Origin: Lucinisca nassula
Taxonomy: Eukaryota; Mollusca; Bivalvia; Lucinida; Lucinidae
Assembly (NCBI GenBank): GCA_963580285.1
Contig: OY757010.1
Span: 63,634,406-63,698,405, forward strand
DNA length: 64,000 nt
Direction: 5' to 3'
The notes below the pieces were generated by a model. It ran no database searches. It was not told where the DNA came from and worked only from the letters and a program-made list of their open reading frames with translations. The translations under genes and the position numbers were made by a program. Below, piece by piece: positions 1-11,590 of this stretch (the first letter of the stretch is position 1; each line of letters opens with the position of its first letter).

Positions 1-194
1 TCTATCTCTTTTGTCCCTTTCTCTTGGAGACGACAGATGATGCTCCAATGTTGGTCCTGTGTACACTTGATGGGGAGAAAGAAAGATAGGGTAACTCAGT
101 TTGCAGCATGGATATTTTAAAGTATTCTGAAGCGCTATGCTATGGGATTGGGGGCTCATCATCACTTTGTAAATCTTTGGAAGGTAGAAACCCG
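1..194. repeat. Direct repeat, left copy (partner at 3750-3949)
   Basis: This stretch is nearly identical to 3750-3949. The right copy carries a 6-base insertion near 3885 and a few substitutions. Together the two copies flank the 1,385-bp array, so the local unit is about 3.75 kb. Homology stops at ACCCG, just before the array begins. Confidence 0.85.
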
Positions 195-207
195 TAAATC
201 TCCTTCA

Positions 208-3200
208 GGTGGCACTACAGTAAAAAAAATCCCCTTACTCACAATGTAAATTGGGGCATATTCCATGTTCTACCACATTTCAGCAAGTCTAATGCTTCCA
301 TTATGAGGCATATAATTTGACAGGCTGACCAGTTACCTTCCAGAAGCAGTTAAAAAATATGGGTGCTGTGCGGCATATTTTGGCCTTTTGGGCAGCCAGT
401 GTCAACAAACCCATACCGCAGCGAATAAATCCAGGCATTTCCAGTGGCCAGTCAGCACAATTTTCTGGTTCAATTTAAATCAGCTGCATTTTACAAAAGC
501 AAATACCTACTAATATTTCTTCTAATAAACAATAAAACTTCTCAGAAAAATAATGGCTTAGCACCAAATCCAATCAGAAGCAGCAGAATATTCAATTATG
601 TACTGAAAGCCCTCCCCAAAGCAAGTGCAGCTTTCATAAAGACCAATTATTTACTGTAGTGCAACCTATACCAAACCCTAATTTCTTTATGATCCACCAA
701 AAGAATTGCCAAACACAAGTTTAGACCATATCTAATAATATAGTCATGCATAATTAATGTTCAGTGACAAAGAATCTTTAAACTTTGCGAAAAAGTTATC
801 GCTTCCAGATTCTACGATGAAAGCCAGACAAACCATGTTTTGTGAAAAAGCGCAAAGTTTACTTCTTTCCAGAATGGAACCCAGAAACCGGCTTGCATCA
901 GTGCTTCTTCTCAGATGTCTTTGGAATACTTTAATCCTAAAATGCACTAAATCATGTCCTATTAGCACCCATGCTAGAAATTTTGGCTGTTCTCACACCT
1001 ATACCCCCTAATTTCAGTAAAAATTGGCATTTTGAGGATATTTTGGGGACAAACTGTGAGAAAATGATTATAAATGCCTTAATGCCATGAGAAATGGCTG
1101 AATATATCTATTCAAATCTTGTAACATGAACCCAACCAATAAGAACTTACAATGGCTGAGAAAACTCATTGCGATATTGCAGCGGGCTGTTCTGAGAGAC
1201 AATTTTGAAATTTTGCATTGGCTTGAGATCCTTGCCTAAAGCCAAGTAACCTCAGTGTTATATTCAATATGGAGTATTTTCTTTTTCTTGTGTTCCTGTT
1301 TATACTTTTACTGCAAGTCTGCTTTCCAAACAGACCAATGACAACTGATTTACATGGCTTTGAAGTACCCCCCCCCCCTCCAATTACATGGAACAGAAGC
1401 AAAAACTGATAAAATACACCCAGTTAGTCCTAAACTAGCACTAAACTTACAATTTGTACAGTTTCTTTGACAAAATACATGCCAGGAAGATCCAGTTTAA
1501 GATACAGAATTGGAGGGAGCCTATTTTTTGTGAAAATATTATGTAATGAATGAAAACATTAGAGAAGAGCTGACTTTTCTACTTTCAGTTTAGGTGGCAC
1601 TACAGTAAAAAAAATCCCCTTACTCACAATGTAAATTGGGGCATATTCCATGTTCTACCACATTTCAGCAAGTCTAATGCTTCCATTATGAGGCATATAA
1701 TTTGACAGGCTGACCAGTTACCTTCCAGAAGCAGTTAAAAAATATGGGTGCTGTGCGGCATATTTTGGCCTTTTGGGCAGCCAGTGTCAACAAACCCATA
1801 CTGCAGCGAATAAATCCAGGCATTTCCAGTGGCCAGTCAGCACAATTTTCTGGTTCAATTTAAATCAGCTGCATTTTACAAAAGCAAATATCTACTAATA
1901 TTTCTTCTAATAAACAATAAAACTTCTCAGAAAAATAATGGCTTAGCACCAAATCCAATCAGAAGCAGCAGAATATTCAATTATGTACTGAAAGCTCTCC
2001 CCAAAGCAAGTGCAGCTTTCATAAAGACCAATTATTTACTGTAGTGCAACCTATACCAAACCCTAATTTCTTTATGATCCACCAAAAGAATTGCCAAACA
2101 CAAGTTTAGACCATATCTAATAATATAGTCATGCATGATTAATGTTCAGTGACAAAGAATCTTTAAACTTTGCGAAAAAGTTATCGCTTCCAGATTCTAT
2201 GATGAAAGCCAGACAAACCATGTTTTGTGAAAAAGCGCAAAGTTTACTTCTTTCCAGAATGGAACCCAGAAATCGGCTTGCATCAGTGCTTCTTCTCAGA
2301 TGTCTTTGGAATACTTTAATCCTAAAATGCACTAAATCATGTCCTATTAGCACCCATGCTAGAAATTTTGGCTGTTCTCACACCTATACCCCCTAATTTC
2401 AGTAAAAATTGGCATTTTGAGGATATTTTGGGGACAAACTGTGAGAAAATGATTATAAATGCCTTAATGCCATGAGAAATGGCTGAATATATCTATTCAA
2501 ATCTTGTAACATGAACCCAACCAATAAGAACTTACAATGGCTGAGAAAACTCATTGCGATATTGCAGCGGGCTGTTCTGAGAGACAATTTTGAAATTTTG
2601 CATTGGCTTGAGATCCTTGCCTAAAGCCAAGTAACCTCAGTGTTATATTCAATATGGAGTATTTTCTTTTTCTTGTGTTCCTGTTTATACTTTTACTGCA
2701 AGTCTGCTTTCCAAACAGACCAATGACAACTGATTTACATGGCTTTGAAGTACCCCCCCCCCCCTCCAATTACATGGAACAGAAGCAAAAACTGATAAAA
2801 TACACCCAGTTAGTCCTAAACTAGCACTAAACTTACAATTTGTACAGTTTCTTTGACAAAATACATGCCAGGAAGATCCAGTTTAAGATACAGAATTGGA
2901 GGGAGCCTATTTTTTGTGAAAATATTATGTAATGAATGAAAACATTAGAGAAGAGCTGACTTTTCTACTTTCAGTTTAGGTGGCACTACAGTAAAAAAAA
3001 TCCCCTTACTCACAATGTAAATTGGGGCATATTCCATGTTCTACCACATTTCAGCAAGTCTAATGCTTCCATTATGAGGCATATAATTTGACAGGCTGAC
3101 CAGTTACCTTCCAGAAGCAGTTAAAAAATATGGGTGCTGTGCGGCATATTTTGGCCTTTTGGGCAGCCAGTGTCAACAAACCCATACCGCAGCGAATAAA

Positions 3201-3437
3201 TCCAGGCATTTCCAGTGGCCAGTCAGCACAATTTTCTGGTTCAATTTAAATCAGCTGCATTTTACAAAAGCAAATACCTACTAATATTTCTTCTAATAAA
3301 CAATAAAACTTCTCAGAAAAATAATGGCTTAGCACCAAATCCAATCAGAAGCAGCAGAATATTCAATTATGTACTGAAAGCCCTCCCCAAAGCAAGTGCA
3401 GCTTTCATAAAGACCAATTATTTACTGTAGTGCAACC
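208..3437. repeat. Tandem array of ~1,385-bp units (2.3 copies)
   Basis: Units start at 208, 1593 and 2979 with the same GGTGGCACTACAG opening, giving periods of 1,385 and 1,386 bp. The third copy stops after about 459 bp at 3437. Copies differ by scattered single bases and by the length of a C-run (near 1371 and 2753). The short open frames inside are repeated with the unit and show no protein-like features, so no gene is called. The unit is not recognised. It could be a satellite monomer or a tandemly amplified non-autonomous element. Confidence 0.9.
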
Positions 3438-3749
3438 TTCAGACTTAAGGACCAACTTCCATTGGGTATTATCACATCAGGGATCATTGAGGGCTTCAAG
3501 AGGGATCGTGCAAGTCTTCCCTAAACTAAGTAAAAACTGTTTTTAAAGTTTTTAATTTGTTCTGTTGTGAGGCAAAGGTGTCGCTTGCCTCACTGGGGAG
3601 TCCAACTGATATTGACTTACATTTTGGCAAGGCCTGCTGTCCTTGTAGCAGGTAGGGTAGAGGTAAGGGCGTTGTTACTTATGTTTCTTTACTTTATTCA
3701 ACCCCCCCCCTTCTCCCCTGTCCTTCCTCTCTTCGCCTCTACTACCACT
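3438..3749. other. Spacer between array and right flank repeat
   Basis: This 312-bp single-copy stretch has a C-run near 3702 and a pyrimidine-rich section. It holds no convincing coding signal. It links the end of the 1,385-bp array to the right copy of the flank repeat. Confidence 0.5.
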
Positions 3750-3949
3750 TCTATCTCTTTTGTCCCTTTCTCTTGGAGACGACAGATAATGCTCCAATGT
3801 TGGTCCTGTGTACACTTGATGGGGAGAAAGAAAGATAGGGTAACTCAGTTTGCAGCATGGATATTTTAAAGTATTCTGAAGCACTAGCGCTATGCTATGG
3901 GATTTGGGGCTCATCATCACTTTGTAAATCTTTGGAAGGTAGAAACCCG
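3750..3949. repeat. Direct repeat, right copy (partner at 1-194)
   Basis: This is the second copy of the flank sequence. After it the sequence does not re-enter the 1,385-bp repeat, so the duplication has a single right boundary here. Confidence 0.85.
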
Positions 3950-4332
3950 CAGATAGCCACATAGCTCATTGTATCTCTTACTATTCCTAGAACTTTATTG
4001 TATACCCTTGTGTAAATCTGTGAAAAAGTTTTAATTGCTTGTCCAGACGAGAAGCGCTGTCCACCCTACCGAGAAGTTCAGGTAACTCCTTCGGTAAATC
4101 CTTCGGTAAATCTCCGGTCCAAGCGCGGTGCTGTGTTTTACCGGCCAATGCGTGACGTAGGTTCGAAACTTTCCCGCTGTCAAACTTGAGTGTTTGATGC
4201 AACAGTCTTTGAAAAGAACTTTTTAAAATTATTTCGTCGCGTTTTGTGTTTCTTTTGTAATGTAACTTGACTCCTTTTTGTTTTGAGAAGCAATTTTTGG
4301 ATATGAATACAATACTCATGAACTCTGTAAAG

Positions 4333-4388
4333 ATGGCGGATTATCGCGAGAAATTGAACGAGATTCCAGGCGAGATCTGGGTGCCTAA
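4333..4388 (+). other. Candidate first exon (weak)
   Basis: An ATG in good context (AAGATGG) opens a frame starting MADYREKLNEIPGEIW. It runs to a GTATGT donor-like site at 4389, followed by a 29-base T-run and CAG. The upstream 200 bp are relatively CpG-rich and contain TGACGTA. This pattern fits the 5' end of a housekeeping-type gene. The protein start is not recognised and no following exon was found, so it may be chance or a gene relic. Confidence 0.2.
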
Positions 4389-4393
4389 GTATG

Positions 4394-4422
4394 TTTTTTT
4401 TTTTTTTTTTTTTTTTTTTTTT
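4394..4422. repeat. Poly-T tract
   Basis: A run of 29 T followed by CAG. It could be a polypyrimidine tract or the reverse complement of a retroposon tail. Confidence 0.9.
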
Positions 4423-4659
4423 CAGCCTCTCTACAGTAAAGCAAACACTTCGTGTGTTTGCTATTAAATGTTACAAAAACCTCAGAAAACACTTTAAAAA
4501 CAAAATACAAACTAAACTTATTTTGAGGTAAAAATTCGAACTTGATTACGGCAGAGTCAGTTATGCGCGACCCTCCTTAATGATATACCCGTACGACAAG
4601 TTAACTAAAAGTTTTGAAAGTCTGGATCGAGATTTACATGTTCAATAGTGCATGTAATG

Positions 4660-5130
4660 ATCAGGAATCGATGCAACTAACGCACACCTCCCATCAGAGA
4701 CACCAAATAGAAAGAAACACAAACATGAAATAAATAGACCCTAATGGAAACGGTGGCGGAAGGCGAAAAAGACAGTAACTTTCCGATATAATGACCAATT
4801 TGCTATGCGAAACAAAAATGATATCAGCTATATACATATTCAAACACGAACCATAACAAAAACACACGGAGACAGAACCACCATGGAACAGTCAGTGAAG
4901 GGATGGGAGTCCTTAAATCGATTTTGCAGGGCACAATCCTTGCCCTTATGTCCGTCGGGATTTAGACAAATACTTTGTTCAGTTCACATGAAGGCTTCAG
5001 CAGTGCAGTATCTCCGAGAACACAAAATCAAACAACCACAGAGACGAAACCACGGTGAGGACTCGAAAGCAAGAAATAACTGAAATGCTGGAGCATATGG
5101 AAACCAACAGTCTCCGATGGCCCCGACCAT
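4660..5130 (-). mobile_element. Penelope-like 3'-end fragment (minus strand)
   Basis: The reverse complement matches the sequence that follows the Penelope-like reverse transcriptase at 28800-29350. Shared landmarks are the GTTGCACTG...GCGGACTGAAC stretch, the TTTCTTTCCCTTTG-like stretch and the ATTCCTGATC-like end. No coding sequence remains. It faces a plus-strand copy at 5250, and the two form an inverted pair. Confidence 0.7.
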
Positions 5131-5249
5131 AGACAAAGCACCAGGTATTACGAAGTTTGCAATTATTTATTCAATTAAGATTCATGAAACATCAACATAC
5201 ATCCGGCCCTGGATCATTTCTGATACTAGTACGTCCGAAAAAAAAATGA

Positions 5250-5692
5250 AATTATTCCTTGCTGTTCTGTCCTCACCGTTGTTTCAACTTTGTGGTTGTT
5301 TGATTTTGTGTTCTCGGAGATGTTGCACTGTTGAATTAGGAGGTCATCATGCGGACTGAACTAACTATTTGCCTAAATCGCGACGGAAGTAAGGGGCGAG
5401 TATTGTGGCCACGTAAAATCGATTAAAGCCCCACCCCACCCCACCCCCACCCCACAGTGGAATTAGATTCTTCTGTCGCGGTTTATTTTTGTTATGGCTT
5501 GTGTTTGAGTGTGTATATCGCTTAATATTATTTTGTTTTGGATAGCCAATAGGCCATTTTGTGGGACAGTAACTGTCTTTTTGGCTTTCCGCTATTGATG
5601 TTTCTAGTAGGGTCTAGTTCTTTCATGTTTGTGTTTCTTTCCCTTTGATGTCTCTGATGGGAGCTATGGGTTAATTGTATCGCCTTCACTTT
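5250..5692 (+). mobile_element. Penelope-like 3'-end fragment (plus strand)
   Basis: Same 3' region as at 28800-29350, including GATGTTGCACTG and ATGCGGACTGAAC. It has an extra CCCCA-rich stretch near 5430-5455. It is separated from the inverted copy at 4660-5130 by about 120 bp, and it runs directly into a decayed LINE fragment. Confidence 0.7.
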
Positions 5693-5694
5693 TA

Positions 5695-6360
5695 CTGAAT
5701 GGACGCTTAAACAGTCAGAGCTTCTGGCAGAAAGCAGTTGTCAGGAGAACAGTTGACATGATCTTCACAACAAGGTATCTCCAAGAGAAATTACCGGGAA
5801 CAAAATATGGACCTCTACATGACCTTTACCTTAGACGGTCGCAAACCAAATCCAATGTGCAATCAGAGACGCCAGATACGTTCCGCTTTGCTGATGACAT
5901 GGACAAAGGGGATTTCAACAGAGGAGAGGATACAAAAGGGTGTAGACCAAGTATCTGACACCTGTGACAGCTATGACCGCACAATCAGCATGAAGAAGAC
6001 TGAGGTGGTCTATCAATCAGCACCTGGCAAGCCTTACAAGGAGCCCTCCATCACAGTGAAAGGTCAAAGGTTGCAAGTGGTAGAAAAGTTCACCTACCCC
6101 AGGAGCACACTGTCAAGAGCCATTGTGTTGATGATGAAATCAATGCCAGGATTGCCGAATCCAGAGCAGCATTTGGCCGAATACGGGGTAGTGTTTGGGA
6201 TCGAAGCAGAATCAGGCTTGACGCAAAGCTGAACGTCTATAGAACTGTGGTGCTGCCATCACTATTACATCAATGTGAAACATAGACACATTACCTACCG
6301 CATGCCAAAAGACTGAAACATTGCCATATAAGCTGTCTTAGAAAACTCTTTGAACAAGAA
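5695..6360 (+). pseudogene. Decayed LINE-type reverse transcriptase fragment
   Basis: Three translated pieces resemble the reverse transcriptase of a common non-LTR (RTE-like) family. They are RRTVDMIF near the start, FADDMDKG around 5890, and KKTEVVYQ with KFTYPRSTLSRA at 5995-6120. After 6230 come VLPSLL and HAKRL, interrupted by stops. The segment between the first piece and FADDM is much shorter than in the family, so the palm domain has an internal deletion. Frames change at least twice. It cannot encode an active enzyme. The family name is from memory of motif patterns and should be checked by alignment. Confidence 0.65.
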
Positions 6361-6524
6361 AATAATTTTGGACACGAATTGCTCCATTTTTTTAGAATAA
6401 CTCGTATACAGTCATAATGGAACCATATCAAACGTGACAAACTTTTGATTGGTGGTGATAGGAAGCTACTCATTTTGGTGTGTATGGGGCTTTTTCATTA
6501 ATAATGACAACACATAGATATATA

Positions 6525-6775
6525 TATAGAAGTGATGATGAGGATTCGATACAGTTACCTCGCACCCAAGACACCATAGGTAAAGACACGCAAACATCAC
6601 AATGAAAACGTAACAAGCGGAAAGCCAAAAAGGACAGTTACTTACGCACAAAATGGCCACCGGCTATCGAAAATAAAAATACATTAATGATAAGCGATAC
6701 ATACATGCAAAAAGGAAGTATAACAATAATAAACCACAGCAGAAGAACGGCCTTGGAACGGTCAGTAAAACGTTC
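6525..6775 (-). mobile_element. Penelope-like 3'-end fragment (diverged)
   Basis: The reverse complement keeps the order of landmarks seen in the better copies: an ACCGTTCCAAGG-like stretch, an AAAATGG-like stretch, a TTTGGCTTTCCGC-like stretch and a GTATCGAAT-like end. It is interrupted by a short TATA run. It is older than the copies at 28.8 and 46.2 kb. Confidence 0.5.
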
Positions 6776-6951
6776 TTCACCTCGCTCTTCTAATTCATTT
6801 TCTCCTATTTAATCTTCACACATACATGTTTATCGTGTCCACGTGCGCCCAAATACACACGTATGTAAAACTAGAGCCAGTGTTTATGAAACACTATGCC
6901 CAAACTTCTTGACCCTTACACCGCTTGCCCTTAACAGTTATCGAGATATAG

Positions 6952-9198
6952 TTTTTAGCTCACCAGAGCCGAAGGCTCCGGGGGAGCTTATAGGATAGGC
7001 AGTTGTCCGTTGTCGTCTGGGGTCAACACTTTCAAACACAATCTCCTCTGAAACCACTAGGCCGATTCAGCCCAACTTTCAAGTGTAGCGTCCTTGGGCA
7101 CGGGGATTGAGAGTTTATGTTTTTAATGAAAATCGGCTCATTAGTTTGGTTGCTATGGCAACTTAAGAGTTTCAATAGACTTATAATGGGGAAAATAGAA
7201 AAATGGCATTTACTGCTAAATCTTTGTAGATATTTTGACAAACATTTATAGTACCTGGGGGTCCCCCAGGGTGTGCCGGGGTCATGCCCCACCCCCTCCA
7301 GTGTATAAAAGGCCATATATTTCAGAAACCCTTCCGATCCCCACCCCTAAAGTACATGTATTCTTTTTTCTTATGATAAGACGCATTCAGTGACACCAAC
7401 CTAGGGGTCCCCTGGGATGTGCCCGGGCCATGCACCACCCCCTCCACTTCATAAAAGGCCCCAAAAGTCAGAAACCGTTCAGATCCCCACCCTAAACCAT
7501 ATATATTCTTGTTCCTTATGATAAGACACATTCAGTCATACCAACCTAGCGGTCTCCCGGGGGGCGCTGGGGCCATGCCCCACCTTTCCACTTCATAAAA
7601 GGTGATATATCTCAGAAACCTTTCAGACCCCCACCCGAAAACCATATATATTCTTGTTTCTTATGATAAAATGCATTCAGTGACACCAACCTGCGGGTCC
7701 CCTGTGATGTGCCTGGGCCATGCCCCACCTTATCAACTCCATAAAAGGCCCAATATATCAGAAACCATTCAGATCCCCACCCATTAACCAGATATTTTCT
7801 TGTTCCTTATGATAAGACGCATTCAGTGATCCCAAACTAGGGGTTTTCCGGGGTGCGCCGAGGCCATGCCCCGCCCATCTACTTCATAAAAGGTGATATA
7901 TCTCAAAAACCATTCAGATCCCCACCCCAAGAACATGTATATTCTTGTTTCTTATGGTAAAAGGCATTCAGAGACACCAACCTGAGTGTCCCCTAGGATG
8001 TGCCCGGGCCATTCCCCACCCACTTGACTTCATAAAACGCCCAATGTCGCAGAAACCGTATAGATCCCCCCTAAACCATATATCTTCTTGTTCCTTATGA
8101 TAAGGCACATTCAATGATACCAACCTAGGGGTCTCCCGGGGTGCGACGGGGCCATGCCCCACCCCTCAACTTCACAAAAGGCAATATATCTTAGAAACCA
8201 TTCAGATCCCCACCCCGTAACCATATATATTGATAAGACGCATTCAGTGACGCCAACCTAGGGGTCCCATGGGATGTGCCAAGGACACATCGTAAAAGAC
8301 CCAATATCTCTGAAACCGTATAGACCCCAACCCCTAAACCATATATATACTTACTCACTACAGCTGGTGTGTGGGAATGTGTTGCGGCGGTAAAAAGTCT
8401 CCCTGCCCTACATCATAGTGTAGATTATATTTTCTTGTCCTTTGGGATCATTGATTCCATTGTGGAATTTACTTATATACACCAGGTCTCCGGGGTTCGC
8501 CGGGGACATGCCCCACCCCTCCACTTCATAAAAGGCGATATATCTCAGAAACCTTTCAGATCCACAGCCCAAAACCATATATATTCTTTTTCTTATGATT
8601 AGACGCATTCAGTGACACCAACATTGGGTCCCCTCCACTTCTTTAAATGCCCAATATCTCAGCAACCGTTCAGATCCCCACCCATAAACCATAAATATTC
8701 TTGTTCCTTATGATAAGACGCATTCAGTTATTCCAACCTACGGGTTTCATCGGGGTGCCCCACTGCCTTGTACCACCCCTCAACTTCATATCCCTCCCCT
8801 AAAATTATTTATTCTTGTTTCTTATGATAAGATGCACTCAGTGACACCAACTACCGGACACATTCAAGGACAACAATCTTGGATTTCCTGGGGTCTGCCA
8901 GGACCATGCTCCAACCCCTCCACAGCCTAAAACGCCTTATACCTCAGGAACTGTACACATCCTCACCCTTAAACCATATATACATGTATTCTTGTTCATT
9001 ATGATAAGACACATTCACCGATACCAACCTGGGCTCTGTTACCCCTCCACTTCATAAAAGGCCTAATATTTCAGATACAGAGTCCACATGGAATGGGGGT
9101 TCGTTTGAGAGACTTTACAATCGATAAATTAAAACCATACATGGCTGCCAGTGGGCAGTGTCCGCTCTGGTGAGCATAGTGGCCCATGGGCCTCTTGT
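6952..9198 (+). mobile_element. Block I: tandem-repeat element with TTTTAGCTCACC start and CTCTTGTT end
   Basis: The element begins TTTTTAGCTCACC followed by a GAGCCGAAGGCTC hairpin. It ends with GGCCCATGGGCC, a perfect 12-bp palindrome, then TCTTGTT. Between lie about ten degenerate units of about 146 bp, each holding a TCAGAAACC motif (7321, 7467, 7611, 7757, 7903, 8048, 8192, 8312, 8546, 8660). They alternate between two forms. An unrelated insertion lies at about 8350-8480. The end architecture resembles blocks II and III. It is compatible with non-autonomous Helitron/Helentron elements, which is an inference. There is no coding capacity. Confidence 0.65.
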
Positions 9199-9340
9199 TA
9201 TTTGGTTGGAATGTTGAAATTCTCAAATAACCATAGTGCAAAAAAATCTTAAAAGTTGATCGGTTCAATCTTAAAATCTTAAAAGTTGATCGGTTCATCT
9301 TCTCATCATCCCAAATCAGACTTAGCTGAAATGGTTTCTG

Positions 9341-9568
9341 TTGTTATTGTTTTTGGTTTTACGGCCTTTTTAAGATTATTTCAATCATATCGAGCCCATC
9401 GTAAATCAGAGGTAGGCGAAAACCGGAGTACGCGGAGAAAAACCACCTGACTTTCCGTTGCAGAACCTGGTGTCTCATATGTGACCCGTGCGAGGCTCGA
9501 ACCCTAAGCGGTGAGAGACCTAATGATAAAAAGTCAGCGTTCTTATCCACTAGGCCACGGAGGCCCGT
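9341..9568 (-). mobile_element. tRNA-derived SINE with 13-bp target duplication
   Basis: The reverse complement starts with a tRNA-like head: TGGCCTAGTGGATAAG is an A-box-like stretch and GGGTTCGAGCC a B-box-like stretch. It ends with an A-rich tail (AAAACCAAAAACAATAAC). It is bounded by GAAATGGTTTCTG at 9328-9340 and 9569-9581. Internal RNA polymerase III promoter boxes plus a target duplication are the standard SINE signature. It interrupts the 153-bp array. Confidence 0.88.
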
Positions 9569-10521
9569 GAAATGGTTTCTGAGATATCTTGCTTACATGA
9601 TTAGATATCTTGCTTACAAATTTAAAATGCCCAAAGTTCCAAAGGGCCATAATTCAAGTAAAAACATTCAGATTTGTTTCAAAAGTTAATCATTTCATCT
9701 TCTCATCATCCCAAATAAGTATGTAAAGGTTCAGACAAATAGCTCAAATGATTTTTGAGATATCTTGCTTACAAGCTTAAAACGCCCAAAGTTTCAAAGG
9801 GCCATAACTCAAGTAAAAAAATCAGATTTTTTTCAATAGTTAACCAGTTCATCTTCTCATCATCCCCAATCAGTATGTAAAGTTTCAGCACAATATCTCT
9901 AATAGTTTTGTTTGCGATACAAGCTTGAAACGCCCAAGGTTCAGTTAAAAAATTCAGATTTTTTTTTTTTTTTCAATAATTTATCAGTTCATCTTCTCAT
10001 CGTCCCGAATCAGTCTGTAAATGTTCAGGGCAATAGCTTAATGGTTTCTGAGATATCTAGCTTACAAGCTTAAAATGCTCAAAGTTCCAAAGGGCCATTA
10101 CTCAAGAAAAAAAATCTGATTTTTTTCCAAATGTTAATCAGTTAATCTACTCATCATCCCGAATCAGTCTGTAAAGGTTCAGGGCAAACGCTAGAATCGT
10201 TTTTGAGGTATCTTGCTTAAAACGCCCAAAGTTTCAAAGGATCATAACTCAAGTAAAACAAAATTTGATCTTTTTTTTCAGAAGTTAATTAGTTCATCTT
10301 CTCATCATCCCAAATAAGTCTTTAAAGTTTCAGGGCAATAGCTGTAATGATTTTTTGGATATCTTGCTTACAATCTTAATATGCCCAAAGTTCCAAAGGG
10401 CCATAACTCAAGAAAAAAATCGGATCTTTTCTAAAAATTAATCAAATCATCTACTCATCATCCCGAATCAGTCTGTAAAGTTTCGGTGCAATAGCTCAAA
10501 TCTTTTTTAGATATCTTGCTT

Positions 10522-10822
10522 CGGCCCCCGCCCATAGGGGCTTGAAGAAATATATGGGCTGCATGATGCTTCCACGCAGAGCTGAGTCCGGCCCGCACAC
10601 TAGTACTGGTAAACCGCTTAGAGGATCTAAGCCTGTCCAGGAACCGTGGTGCGAGGCGGACTGTCCATGCTAATAAACCCTATTGGTTTCATTGGGCGAC
10701 AGGGCTTGAGATGTCATTTCATCTCAATGTCGGGTAAAAGTCCCACAAAATTGGAAGCAACGTCTCCAAAATGACATTTACAGTGTTGACGGGGACGTTA
10801 AACCTCAAATCAAACAAACAAA
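10522..10822 (+). mobile_element. Full-length 300-bp SINE, 13-bp target duplication
   Basis: Flanked by AGATATCTTGCTT at 10509-10521 and 10823-10835. The 3' end is A-rich (CAAATCAAACAAACAAAA), which fixes the orientation. The head (GCCCCCGCCCATAGGGGC) is not obviously tRNA-like. The 3' half shares TAAACCGCTTAG and GGACGTTAAAC-type stretches with the tRNA-headed SINE at 20524. This is the commonest SINE in the window, with further copies at 12392, 14437, 37550, 39055, 45295/46744, 56807 and 59071. Confidence 0.9.
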
Positions 10823-10935
10823 AGATATCTTGCTTACAAGCTTAAAAAACCAAAAATTTCAAAGGGACAGACCTCAAGTATGAAAATTCAGATTTATTTC
10901 AAAAGTTAAACAGTTCATCTTCTCATCAATCGCAA

Positions 10936-11110
10936 TCCGGAGGAGGAGCAAATTCTTTCCTTTAAGAGCAGACCATTTTTTCAGTGGGACTGGGCTTATA
11001 GAAAAGCAAACAGGAAGTCCCGAAAGTTGTCTTCCTTTGAGAAATGACGAAACAATCTGCAAGGAGTTCCCATTCCCCTTTATATCCCTATATATTGGAT
11101 CTGGAGCTAT
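10936..11110 (-). mobile_element. TIR element of the TTAAGGGG family, partial copy
   Basis: The reverse complement matches 58742-58983 and 24020-24264: AAAGGGGAATGGGAAC at one end, and inside GACAACTTTCGGGACTTC and AAAGGAAAGAATTTGCTCC. The other end is missing. It abuts the 153-bp array. Confidence 0.65.
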
Positions 11111-11185
11111 TGGGTGAATTCTCCAGAAACTTAAGTGCGAGTTCGAATTAGCCAAGGTAAACGAGGTATGCGTGTAATTGAAGTC

Positions 11186-11590
11186 TCGACCAGGCTATTA
11201 AAAGGTTATAAAACATTTCATGCTCAATTCAGCCGAGCGTGAAATTTGTAATGCTCGCAATATTTAACACTTATCTTGCTGTTCGCGACAACCCCTATCT
11301 TTGCAAACAGTGTAGATCCAGATCAGATGGCTTCTGAAGAAGCCATCTGATCAGGATCTTCACTGTATATTCAGCAAGATAAGGGTTAAATACCAACAGT
11401 TCAGACAATTTTCCTGCTTAGATCAGAACTGAATAATAGAATGTATGTTGGGGTTATGGCCGAAACAAACAATTCTCAAGCAAGTTTTCAGTTCAGTTAA
11501 GTATCATGTGGGGTTGTGTCGAGCATGAGACTTTAATTCACTGAAAACGAGCCCGAAGTCACAACCGCAATATTCAGAGAATGAGGCTGA
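11186..11590. repeat. Dispersed repeat, copy 1 (copy 2 at 13911-14175)
   Basis: It shares CAGGCTATTAAAAGG, CAGCCGAGCGTGAAATTTG and TAAGTATCATGTGGGGTTG with 13911-14175. Copy 1 is longer because a TTAA-flanked MITE (11264-11389) sits inside it. Copy 2 therefore serves as an approximate empty site. Not recognised further. Confidence 0.8.
11264..11389. mobile_element. piggyBac-like MITE (TTAA target duplication)
   Basis: TTAA at 11264-11267 and 11386-11389 bounds near-perfect terminal inverted repeats: CACTTATCTTGCTG against CCCTTATCTTGCTG. The interior folds into a hairpin around CAGATGGCTTCTGAAGAAG. TTAA duplication plus a CCC-starting terminus is the pattern of piggyBac elements. No transposase is present, so it is non-autonomous. 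The related sequence at 13911-14175 lacks it. Confidence 0.75.

Larger units (their letters stand above)
9199..10935. repeat. Degenerate ~153-bp tandem array
   Basis: About eight units share CATCTTCTCATCATCCC and GATATCTTGCTTACAAGCTTAAAACGCCCAAAG-type sequence (listed here only as landmarks CATCTTCTCATC and GATATCTTGC). Spacing is mostly 140-155 bp from 9696 to 10450. Two SINEs, at 9341-9568 and 10522-10822, have been inserted into it, each with exact target duplications. The array therefore predates both. Confidence 0.8.

Noticed and set aside
444..659. Repeated 71-codon frame (also at 1829 and 3215) as a gene family
   Set aside because: It is identical only because the 1,385-bp unit is repeated. 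There is no domain, signal peptide or codon bias.
7000..9100. CRISPR-like array because of regular repeats
   Set aside because: Units are about 146 bp, degenerate and contiguous, with no short conserved repeat and variable spacers. The genome is animal-like.
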